Source of the DNA: Hippophae tibetana
Lineage: Eukaryota > Streptophyta > Magnoliopsida > Rosales > Elaeagnaceae
Direction: 5' to 3'
DNA: 64,000 bases
Assembly: GCA_037013495.1 (NCBI GenBank)
Contig: CM072809.1
Span: 682,001 to 746,000 of the forward strand
Numbering within the stretch: the stretch's first letter is position 1; every line of letters begins with the position of its first letter. Positions 1 through 14,971 of the stretch are shown here, one piece after another. The notes beneath the pieces were generated by a model. That model ran no database searches and was not told the origin of the DNA. It saw nothing but the letters and a program-made list of their open reading frames with translations. Position numbers and translations under genes: made by a program.

Positions 1-2156
1 GAAATAATGTAAAAAAGTAAGGTGTGAGAAGGCTTTACAATTTTTTATTAACTTTACATTTTCAAACAATTAATTTTTTATAAATTTCATCTTTACCAAC
101 ATGAGGTGATGAATAGGACCAAATGACATTACCGTGGGCTTATAGTATTTCTCGTTTTTCTCTCGCATGTTAGTATAAACCCTTCTTATTTTCAGTTTTG
201 TGTTATTTGTGTAAACCACTCGTAATTCTGTGATCCACTTCTCCATCTTGTATACAAATTATACTACTAACCTTTGTGTTATTATATATATATATATTTA
301 AATAACAATTACTTAGCTCCAGGAAGGCAGAATAAAATATGATTTATTTTTATTCACGTTAAATATTACTATGTGAATTTTCAATTACAAGTTTGCTTTC
401 TATTATATTCTACTAGTTTGGAAAAATATTACAAATAATACATGTGTAAAAATAAATTGTGTCTCAAGTCACAATAATACACGTTATTAAATTTCAATTG
501 TTTAGTTTATAAAAAGAATATTTATAACCGCCTCGAACCGTTACCCATGGCTAAAAAACTATCCCCAAACCAGAATAGTTTTCGGACGATTTTAGATATA
601 GATTTTTTAATTCGATTCGGGAACATTTATATAAAAAGTAGTCTTCATTTGTCCTCGTGCTCATTCTTAATTACATGCCATTACTAAAAAAATAGGCTTT
701 AAATAAGTTAAAAATCAATTTTAAATGAAAAAACTTAAAATTTAAAATCGATTCAACCCGTGAGTCGACTTTAAAGTTTTTTTTACATATTTTACTCATT
801 TTTTGTATTTAATGACATATAAATTTATATAACAATTTTGTGATTATTAAGGTTTTTTTTAAATAACTACACTAATTCAAATCACAAATATTTTATTGAG
901 CATTATATTGTTGAATCATGCTTTTCTCATTTCATAATACTTACACAAAACTTACATAATAAAAATAATAACATACATATAATAAAATTTATACACATAA
1001 TATACAAAAAATAACGTAAAGTGAATAATAATAAATGCGTAGGATTAATAGAAATACTTATAAGAGATGAAGTGACAAAATGAAAGGGAATGAAGAAAAA
1101 AAATGGTATTTTTTAAGTGAAAAAATAGGTATAATTTTTTTGAATATTTCGCTAAAAAAAATAGGGGATCTGAAAAGTATTTTGGAGAGGAAGAAAACTA
1201 ACTAAATGATGTTGGAATTAATAGTCATAGATGACTGAAAAATGAGAAAGAGTGGAGGAGGTGAAACTCGATTTTGGGTTTTTAGGTGTCGTTTACAGCA
1301 CTACAAATTAAATTTTGTGTATGATGGGAAAGAAAGAAGAGAAAAAAAAATCAACATGTATAGTATGTTTTATATCATTGTAAGAAAATTGTAGTCTCGT
1401 ACGTTCTTGAAGAAAATTGAAAATTATACAATTTTTTGAGCATGGTATCATGTATAACACATTTGCTTCCACGTATGAAAATTTTAAATTAAGTTTATTT
1501 AAAAAAATACAAAAATAATTAAATCTATAAAATAAAAATATATCAAAGTAAGAGTTAATAAAAATATTTGTAATATATTTTAATGTTTATTCTTTAGCTC
1601 TTTTAAATTTTTAAATAGGTATGATTTTTTTCATTAATAAAATGACATTTTTAATTTAACCTAATCATTCATGTTTAAAAATATTTACGTTTTAAATTAC
1701 AAAAATAGGTAAATAAAAATATAAGATCTAGATTTAAATTTATAAACAAAATAAATCAAAATATAACAAGATATGCTTAAAATCGCCCTTAGTGGTAAAT
1801 CTAGTTAAAAATAACATATTATATCAAAATTTAAGTGTAATGTAAAAATTAATTATATTTATTAAATTAAATTAAATCAAAATGAATAGGTATGGAAGAA
1901 ATAGCTCTTATAAACTTACTTCGATAGTAAGTGAAATGAAAAAACCTTTAGTTTTTTTTAATGATTAAGCCACCATCATTTTTCTTCACCCTCAAACTTG
2001 AAGCTTTCGTTACGAACCACCAGCACATGCCTCTCCTTATGCTATCATTTTGGACCAAGTAGTCTCACACATGCTCAACGACTACAGTTTAGCACTAGTG
2101 CCCAAACTTTAATATATATATATATATATATAACAAGCATAGTTCGATTTTAGATG
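1..2156. other. AT-rich intergenic DNA, no gene seen
   Basis: I see no open frame with coding character on either strand. The stretch is dominated by poly-A/T runs, with short TA tracts near 286-299 and 2112-2132. A patch at about 1960-2100 has more balanced composition and lies next to the Copia fragment that follows, but I could not match it to any protein or element. Confidence 0.6.
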
Positions 2157-3055
2157 TGTTGGGCATAACAGGTAAAAATAAAATAAATTCAATAAAGTAA
2201 AATAAAGACAACAACAATTTAATATGGTTCACCCTCTAATGGGTACAAAGTAAGAGACAATACAATAAATTGATATGAACCTAAAATAGTGTCACACAAG
2301 TATTTTTCAAACTTACTATTTTTTCACTCCCCTTTTAAAAAAATATCCCAATATTTTTCTAACATATTCTATCCCACTTTCTTATACACATAACACTTTT
2401 TCTTCAAAGGGAATTGTTCCTTTGGCTTTACTTTTTTTCTTTTCTTGTGTTTGGTGTATTGATGTATCTCTAAGGCAAAGACATTACCTATCAATGTTAG
2501 ATGAATTTGTCAAATGTGATTGCACCTACTATTTGTGGTTGCACCTAACATTTTTATTTTCTTCCTCTCCCTCATGACTACATAGAGGGCTCCACCAATC
2601 CGACAGCTAAACGATAGTATTCAAATTTTTGTCTTGGGAGAATTTTCGTCAACATGTCTGATCTATTTTCCTTTGTATGGATTTTCTCAAAGTTGTAATA
2701 GCTTCTTCTCCATTACATCTATAATCCAATGATATCTCACATCAATATGTTTTGATCTTGAATGAAATGAGACATTATTTCCAAGATGGATAACACTCTA
2801 ACTATCACAAAATAACTGATAATTGTCTTGTTGCAACCTAAGTTCTTTCAAGAACTTTTTCATCCATATCAACTCTTTACATGCTATAAATTCTACTTCG
2901 GTAGTGGACAGTGAAAACATTTTTTGTAACTTTGACCTGCAAATGTAATCAGGTAACCTGAAGTGAATTTTCTAGAATCCGCATCACTAGTCATATCTAC
3001 ATCTGTGCATCCAACTAAGATTTGTCATTTCCAAAAATAGACATCTTTTGAAAAA
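2157..3055 (-). mobile_element. Copia LTR-retrotransposon fossil fragment (LTR plus RNase H end)
   Basis: The left part, starting TGTTGGGCAT at 2157 and running to about 2570, matches the LTR of the Copia element at 52876-53439. The right part matches the RNase H coding end of that same element, including a stretch reading like the usual Copia phrase around VALSTTEAEF. Orientation is minus, as for the other copy. It is a broken, partial copy with several breaks. No second LTR is seen, so it cannot be dated from an LTR pair. Similarity to the second copy is clear but diverged by eye. Confidence 0.75.
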
Positions 3056-3466
3056 TATGTGGGTTTCATGAGTGTATCCAACTAATTAAGTGGGTTTCAT
3101 GAGTGCTATGACTTTTTTGTATGTCTAGAATGTTAAAATAAAATAACATTTAGTAAAAACTATCACTTAAAAATAACCTATAAATATTCATATTCTATTA
3201 TCAAGAATTAAAGATAAACATACGTAAATATACCTGAATTTATAACCATTGATTAATTCTATAATTGAGTAGTTAATATTACAAATCTATAAGTATTTTT
3301 TAAAAAACCCTTTAATCTCTTTGTTCTATTTGACAATCTCAGGACCATAACTCTATATAATACGTTTTCTTCGAACAATCAACCCAGATTGAAGATATCT
3401 CCATGAAACATAAAGTAATTTAGTTTAAAAAATGTCGTAAATAGAATCAAACTCACCAAATCTTAT
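3056..3466. other. AT-rich spacer between two retroelement fossils
   Basis: Nothing is recognisable here apart from a short repeated phrase (GTGGGTTTCATGAGTG) near 3059 and 3090. The stretch separates the Copia fragment on the left from the chromovirus LTR on the right. Confidence 0.5.
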
Positions 3467-4092
3467 TGTCACGACCTTATTTTTCAAGTAGCGATCGTGC
3501 GGCACTTAGCACCGTCCGTTGCACTAAGCCTGCCTTTGAAACCGAATGAAACTCCAAAGAGAATAGAGAGAGAGTTTGCAAAGAATGCTTTGTATTGCTG
3601 TAGAGAGAGTTTATCTTACAATTTCCCAAGGATGAATACAAATGAAGACCAATGGGTCTATTTATAGTGTGGCTCTAAGCTTAAGAGTATGCCACCACTT
3701 TCTAGAGTATTCCTAGTCTAGAATGTACAAGAGAATTCTAGAATTATGTACAATATGCCACAAGGGTCTAGGATCTTCTAGCCAACTCTAGAGTCTTCTA
3801 GGTTTGTCTAGTTCCTTCATGCACCTTCCGGGATATTCCATAAGCTTTCAGCAGCTTCTACATCCTTCATGAACCATCCGGCATGTTCTAGATTATTCCA
3901 GCCCTTTCTAGCACTCTCCAGCGCGTTCTAGAACATTCTAGGGTCTTCTAGCTTGAGTTGAGTCCATCCAACTCTAACCCTTGCTAGACTTCTCTAGGCA
4001 ACTCTAGAACTTTCCATGTAGAATAGTCTAGATCCTTTAGGCAATCACCATTTATTTTGGATTTTTAGGGACATTCTGAGCGGGACGTGACA
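3467..4092 (-). repeat. LTR of the chromovirus, CTAG-rich
   Basis: It is bounded by TGTCACGACC on the left and GTGACA on the right, giving TG...CA ends with a short terminal inverted repeat. A purine tract lies immediately outside (CCCTCCCCCAC on the plus strand, 4093-4103), marking this as the 3' LTR of a minus-strand element. The length is 626 bp. The part from 3702 to 4031 holds about 18 CTAG tetranucleotides, mostly within TTCTAG or TCTAGA, and a three-unit heat-shock-element-like motif TTCTAGAACATTC at 3926-3938. Confidence 0.85.
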
Positions 4093-4103
4093 CCCTCCCC
4101 CAC

Positions 4104-7100
4104 TCAAGTTCGTGACGCCCTCGTCGCGCCTTCAAGTTTGAACCTTTCTATGTCATCTTTGAATTGCCACAAAGAGTCCTCAGGTTCCCAGCTTGCTTCT
4201 ACATCCGGAGCGTTCTTCCATTTGACCAAGTATTCCCGATAACTTGGTACACCTCTACGCTGGATCATGCGATCCGCCAATATTGAGTCCACTTCCTTGT
4301 CAAAGGAGGTTACCACTGCGGTAGGCGCCCTTTTGGATTCTCCTCGACTCATGTCTTCCTTGTCTCCATGATAAGGTTTTAGCATGCTCACATGAAAGAC
4401 CAGGTAAATTTTGAGCTTTGGAGGGAGTTGCAGCTTGTACGACACCTTGCCGACTTTCTTGAGGACTGTAAATGGTCCTTCATACTTCCGCACCAACCCC
4501 TTATGAACCTTCCACAAGGACTTGAATTGTTGGGGCAATAGTTTTACAAGAACCAAATCGCCTTCATGAAATTCCACCAACCTCCGTTTCTTGTCAGCCC
4601 ATTTCTTCATCTTTTTAGATGCCTTATTCAAGTAGGCTCGGGCCAACTCAGCTTGTTCATGCCATGCCTTGGCAAATTTGAAGGCAGCAGGACTCTTCCC
4701 TTCATAACTCGTGGCCAAGGCATGAGGAGTCATGGGTTGCTGCCCCATGACGATCTCAAAGGGACTCTTCGCGGTATAACTCCAGCAACGCATTGGCACG
4801 CTCCGTTTGTCCGTCGCTTTGTGGGTGAAAGCTTGTGGAGAAATTCAAGTCTGATCCCAATAGCTTGAATAGTTCCGTCCAAAATTTCCCCATGAATCGT
4901 GGGTCTCGGTCACTCACGATATTGGAAGGAATTCTCCAATGCTTCACAACATTCTTGAGGAACAAACGTATCGTCTCATCTGCCGTGCAGTCCGTTGAGG
5001 CAGGTATGAATGTCACGTATTTGCTGAAGCGGTCGATGACGACAATAATGTTGCCAAAGCCTTCTGATTTTGGCAGACAAGTGATGAAATCCATAGAGAC
5101 ACTTTCCCATGGTCTCTCTGGAATAGGCAGCTGCTCTAGCAAACCTCCGGGTGTATGCTGCTCTATCTTGTCCTGTTGGCACACAAGACAAGTTCTTACA
5201 TATGCTTCGACATCATCCCAAAGTTGAGGCCAATAGTAGATCGACTTGATCAAAGCAAGGGTGCGCCTCATTCCTGGGTGTCCAGCCCATAAGGAATCAT
5301 GGCACTCCTTAATAAGCTCTTTCCTTAAGCTCCCCCATTTTGGCACAAAGATTCGATTCTGCTTGGCATAGAGTAGTCTGTCACTCAGCCAAAATCGTCT
5401 CGTCTTTCCTTCCTTGATGAGGGCAAGGAGGTTTTGAGCAAGGGCATCATGCTCTAACCCTTCTTTGATCCTTTCCAATAGAGGACTACTTGGCCTACTC
5501 AAGGCTGCTAATTCCGCCTTTCGGCTCAGCGCATCAGCCACCATATTGGCCTCACCGGGTTTGTACTCCAACCTGTAGTCAAACTCCGCCAAGAAGTCTT
5601 GCCATCGAGCTTGCTTGGGATTCAACTTCTTTTGAGTCTGGAAGTAGCTTGTGGCTACATTGTCCGTCATGATAACAAAATGACAACCCAACAAGTAGTG
5701 TCGCCACACCCTTAGGCAATGAATGATAGCTATCATTTCCTTTTCTTGCACAGTGTAGCGGCGTTCGGTGTCGTTGAGTTTTCGGCTCTCATAGGCTATC
5801 GGACGCCCTTCCTGCATCAAAAATCCACCAATGGCAAATTCTGAGGCATCTGTGTGCAGCTCGTATGTCTTGGAGGGGTCTGGTAGACAAAGCACCGGTT
5901 CTTCACTAATGACCTTCTTCAAGTCTTCGAATGAGGTTTGGCATTCGCTCGTCCATTCCCAAGACTTGTTCTTTTTGAGTAGGTCGGGTAGTGGGGCTGC
6001 TCTCGCTGAGTAGGACTTGATAAACCTTCGGTAGTGGTTCATAAGTCCAAGGAAAGATCTTAACTCGGGAACCTTGGCAGGAGGTTCCCATTCTTGGATG
6101 GTTTTCACCTTAGCTCCATCCATCATCAGTTTCCCATCCTTTATCTTGTGCCCTGAGAACATCACCTCATCTTGGGCAAATGAACATTTCTCCTTCTTGA
6201 CATATAACTCATTTTCCCTCAGAACCTCGAACACCTTCTTCAAATGCTCTAGATGTTCTTCCAAAGTCTGGCTATATATCACGATGTCATCAAGATATAC
6301 TACCACGAACCGATCGAGGTAGGGATGGAAAATCTTGTTCATCAAAGTGCAGAAGGTGGCTGGGGCATTTGTGATACCAAATGGCATGACAAGGAACTCA
6401 TAGGCACCATACCTGGTTACACATGTGGTCTTGGGCTCATCTCCCTTGGCTATGCGTACCTGGTAGTATCCCGATCGCAAGTCCAGTTTTGTGAAGTATC
6501 TAGCATTCCCCAATTGATCGAACAAATCAGCAATAAGTGGGATATGATACTTGTTCTTGACTATGATCTTATTTAAAGCCCGATAGTCGATGCACATTCG
6601 CAGCGAGCCATCCTTCTTCTTCTGAAAGAGCACCGGGGCACCAAATGGGGCTTTTGAGGGCCTTATGAAGCCAGCATCCAGCAATTCATCAAGTTGCTTC
6701 CGCAGTTCTGCCAACTCTAAGTTCGCCATTCGATAAGGACTCATTGCTGGTGGCCTGGTGCCAGGTTCCAACTCAATTTCGTGATCTACCTCCCTCCTTG
6801 GAGGTAACCGTTTGGGTAATGCCTCCGGCATCACATCCTGGAACTTATCTAGGACAACTTGCACTTCCGTCGGCAAGTTTGGCTTTGGTGACGCCTCTTC
6901 ATCATCGTATTCCTTTAGGATGGCCAAATAACTCTCTTCATCCCTCTTCAACCCCTTCTTGAATTGAAGCGTTGAGAGAGCTTGGGTAGTAGGTCTGGTG
7001 GTCCTCTCCGTCGGTACCACACACGCCTTCACACCATCCATGATGCACATAGAGTTTGAACAGGGCACCAAGAAAGCTCTTACCTGGTCCAAAAACTCCA

Positions 7101-7149
7101 TGCCGAATACAACAGAGAAGTCATCCATGAGTGCCACTGATAAGTCCAC
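4104..7149 (-). mobile_element. Chromovirus pol region: RT, RNase H, integrase, chromodomain
   Basis: Reading the minus strand, I see a reverse transcriptase with the YLDD active-site box and the LDLRSGYYQ and MPFGITNAPATF motifs. RNase H follows (LHTDASEFAIGG, ending near DALSRK). The integrase has an HHCC zinc finger and a DDE core (SMDFITCLP, VSDRDPRF, HPQSDGQTERAN). A C-terminal chromodomain ends the region (EYLVKWKN, then ASWEPE). These families are textbook Ty3/Gypsy. This is part of the fossil element at 3467-8056. Confidence 0.92.
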
Positions 7150-8056
7150 TTAGCCAGTCCAAGCACCAAGACTGACCTTAACTCCACGAGCAACTCCATG
7201 CAATGGTAGTGCCGCTGAGTTAACCGCTTTGAGAGATCCCCCTTCATTGACAACCTTCAGGCCAAGTCTCTTTGCTTCCTCCACTGAAACAAAATTGTGA
7301 GATGCACTTGTGTCGACCAAAGCCTTGGTGACCTTCCTATTGATGGCTGCATCTACATACATCAAGCCTTTAGGGGTCTTTGGGGCGCTCTGCAATGCAC
7401 CAAGTAGGCGCAAAGAACCCATCTTTGCACCTTCGTCCGACTCGTCTCCATCTTGATCATGAGTGGAAGCAACCAAGGCACTCAATGCCTTTCTTTTCGG
7501 ACATTCACGTGCCCAATGCGGTCCGTCGCATATGAAGCACGTCACACGGGGCTTCGAGGTATTCCGATCCTCCTTCTCCTTCCCCTTATCTCGTGGCTTG
7601 AATGAGGAGTTGTCTTTATGATTCTTAGGTCCCTGACTTTTATTGTGGCCTCCCCCACTCTTTCCTCCAACAAACTTTTTATCTGTGGCTTTCGAGTTGT
7701 CCTTGTTTGTGGAGTAGTCAATAAAGCTTTCTGCGGTTGCAATGGCCGAAGATAGGTCTTGGACACCACGTCGCTTAAGCTCGAGATTAGCCCACGATTG
7801 GAGACCGTCCATGAACAAGAATAGGGCATCCTTGTCAGATGTGTCGGGGACTTCTAGCAGCAAGGTTGTGAACTCCTTCACATAGTCCCTTATGCTACCC
7901 GTTTGCTTCAATCATCGCAAACGGCCTCTTGCCTCCTCTTCAGCATTTACGGGGAAGAACTGCATTTTGAACTCCCTTTTGAAATCTTCAAAGGTATCAA
8001 TTGTGCAAACCCCTCGTTGCACATCTCCATGCCTCCGTCTCCACCACAACATCGCA
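7150..8056 (-). mobile_element. Chromovirus gag region with zinc knuckle and start of protease
   Basis: The minus strand encodes a retrotransposon Gag-like segment (around the phrase IRDYVKEFTTLLLEVP), a lysine-rich linker, a zinc-knuckle-like CFICDGPHWAREC, and a stretch resembling an aspartic protease. The Gag-like signal begins at about 8056. It belongs to the fossil at 3467-8056. Confidence 0.85.
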
Positions 8057-8236
8057 GTTTATTATGTAAACATTTATTTTACAAAATAATATTAATTAAA
8101 TTTTAATTTATATAACAAATAAATGTAAAAATATGAAATAACACAAGTTTAAAAAAATTTAAAAAATTTAAACATCTACTTAGGCCATTATAAACTTGGA
8201 AAGACGAAACAAAAAACTTAAAACAAATTCAAAATT

Positions 8237-8248
8237 ATTGGCGCCAAT
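8237..8248. promoter_or_regulatory. Palindromic E2F-type site upstream of histone H3
   Basis: ATTGGCGCCAAT is a perfect 12-bp palindrome and matches the E2F consensus WTTSSCSS on both strands. It lies 307 bp before the H3 start codon in DNA that is otherwise AT-rich. E2F sites are established drivers of S-phase transcription in plants. Binding here is inferred. Confidence 0.55.
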
Positions 8249-8289
8249 CAAAATTTTCGAAAACGAATCTCATTGGTTAGTTTTAATCG

Positions 8290-8308
8290 TCACGGATACC
8301 GATCCGCT
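8290..8308. promoter_or_regulatory. Octamer-like histone promoter motifs
   Basis: GATCCGCT at 8301-8308 matches seven of eight bases of the reverse complement of the plant histone octamer CGCGGATC. The neighbouring TCACGGATAC at 8290-8299 resembles the composite TCACGCGGATC element of plant histone promoters. Neither match is perfect. Their position about 250 bp upstream of an H3 reading frame supports a regulatory role. Confidence 0.4.
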
Positions 8309-8524
8309 TGAATTAACCTAATACCGTCGATTTATTACATTTATGATGTATCAACGGTAGATATTCTTTCTTTCAAAAAATTTATAACAATCTGAAAATC
8401 TGGAAATGCCCGTCCTCCATTTCCCCCACCTTAAAACAACCCACAAATCCCATCACATCTCGTCATATTCAGAATCAACCAAATTTCTCTCATCTTTCCG
8501 AAATCAAATTCTCAATACTTATAG

Positions 8525-8965
<441 letters not shown>

Positions 8966-11230
8966 TTTACCACTTTTATTGATATACAAGCCTCTGTTTT
9001 TATCTATTGTAAGATTTCGTTGTAGATCTGTTTGTTCATGTTACAACTACTTTGTTCTTGTAGATTTGTTGTTTTAGTAATTGGATCTAACAGGGTTTGT
9101 GTAATGTCTCGCACATCTTATATCTAATTCGATGCCTAATGTTTATTTAAATTTCTGTAATGTTTAGTGTTGTGCTCTACCATCTGTGTTTGTTTATATT
9201 TCTGCTACTTGGCCAAGTGGTTCTCGATCCTGCATAAAACTAATTTATTTCAGCGTAGTTTTGTTTCTTAGAAATCCCAGTATTAATGGTTTCTTGGATT
9301 TCAGATCAAATTTATACATCGTTTGTGGCTTTATAATATATTATAAGGAAATGTCATTATATATTCTTTTTATTTATAAAAAAATATGTTTTTGTTTTTT
9401 TATTTATAAAAAAATGCTTATAATATTTTTATTTTCAAAAAAGAGTCATACAAAACTATTGGGTGTATTATAGTTTTTTTATTGTCTATTTTATAGTTGG
9501 AATTAATAGGATAATTATCATTTATTTTTAAAAAATATTAAATCATATATATGTTTTTAGGATATTTTTATAAAAGAATAAATTAAATAAAAGATATAAT
9601 AATATTTTTGGTATAATAAATTTAAATATACGAACTTCTATCTTATGTGATATTGACTTCCTGAAACTTTAAATAATGGGATAATTTGTACTGCTTATTT
9701 TTTTGGATGTTACATTTCTTTTAAATAGCATTTGTAAAATTCTTGGAGCATAAATTTGAGTGATATAATATATTTTTATTAAGTATAATAATCTAAATTT
9801 TATATAAGGTTATAGTATCGAATTGGTTTGATAATTTTGATTATTTTTACAGGTTTTACTAAATTTGATTTTGCATATTTTTAATCCATTATTCTATTTT
9901 GTATTAAATTTATATTAAAAATCACTTTAAATTTTTACTTTTCGGTTTGTAATTATACTAAAACATATGTTTTTTAAATTTTTAATATTTATTATATTGA
10001 ATTGATTAAATAATTATAATTTATTATTAACTAAGTAATAATATTAATATTATAAAAATTAAAAATATGTTAAATAAAATATTATATTAATTGTATGAAT
10101 TAAAAATCAAATTTAATTAAAAAAAAGTATATATAAATGGATATTCATTAATTAAATTATTATATTTTTATTTAATGAATATATTTCAAAATTAAATTTG
10201 AGTCTATTTTTTGTTTTTTTACGTTATGAATGGAATTTTTAAATATATATTTTTTATTTATATTTTAATAACATTAAAGGATTCGAAAATATTTATTCAA
10301 CTTTTAATTTATTGTTTTAGGTCATATTTAATTTTTACATTTATACTTTACTAATAATTTTTTATTTATTTTGTATTGTACAATTACTTTAAATTTTATA
10401 TATAAGAAAAAATTTAATAATATTTTTAAAATTAAAAAAATGATATAATATAAATAATATTTGATACGATTGGAAGAATTTTGTGTAATATTTGGTGTAA
10501 GATTGGAAGAATTTTGTACCATATTTTCCCCTAAAGTTAGAGTTATTAAATTGTAGTGGAGATTGTTTTAATAAGTGAGGTTTGTAAATTTTATAAAATG
10601 AGATATTAGTTCTCTTGATAAGTTTAATAACATAAATAATGATAAAAGTATTTCAAGTTTTACATATTAAATCAAGTTGAAGTAAATAATATTAATATTT
10701 ATTTTGAGTAATTATTTTCAAATTATTTTATTTTTTTTAAAATAAATTTATTTTAATTTATATTTTTATATAAATTAGAGAAAAATATATAAAAAATATT
10801 GTTGAAAATTAACTATTTTTTTAATTTTTTTTATAAATTTTTTAATTTATAAAGGTTATTTTTTGGTTTAAAAAAACTTATATATAATATAAGATTTTTA
10901 GGAGGATAAAAATATCATGTTAAAAATATTTCTTTAGAATTGGTAAAATTATGTAAGAAATTAATTGGTTTTCATGAAAATATTTGTTTAATTTAAAAAT
11001 AAATTGAAATAAATTTGATTATTTTTAAAAATAAAGCAATTTTTTGTGAATTATTAAAAAAATAATTAAAATGATATATTTATAAAAAAATTGACACGGT
11101 GAAAGTTATTTAAATAATAAGAGGTGACGTAGCACAGAGGCTACAACTCCAGAGACCTTGCCCTAAAAGACCCACAGCCTCCTCATTCCGTTTCCTTGTT
11201 CTCTGCTTAGTTGTGTAGCGCTCGATAGTA
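8966..11230. other. H3 3' flank, AT-rich spacer and PRMT10 upstream region
   Basis: The first few hundred bases, T-rich with poly(A)-signal-like stretches, probably include the H3 3'UTR. From about 9350 to 11080 the DNA is extremely AT-rich and shows no coding character on either strand. From about 11090 the composition becomes balanced, with a TGACGT bZIP-type core at 11125-11130; this is probably the promoter and 5'UTR of the next gene. Confidence 0.6.

Positions 11231-14971
<3,741 letters not shown>

Larger units (their letters stand above)
3467..8056 (-). mobile_element. Ty3/Gypsy chromovirus fossil (single LTR, gag, pol, chromodomain)
   Basis: On the minus strand the order is gag, protease, reverse transcriptase, RNase H, integrase, chromodomain, polypurine tract, LTR. 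This is the Ty3/Gypsy order with the C-terminal chromodomain that defines plant chromoviruses. One LTR (3467-4092) is visible. Recognisable gag sequence stops at about 8056, where the DNA turns AT-rich, and no second LTR is seen. It is broken, with a few breaks, although long stretches still read as protein, so it is probably not very old; with one LTR no date can be calculated. It lies upstream of the histone H3 gene. I could not assign the clade within chromoviruses with confidence. Confidence 0.93.
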
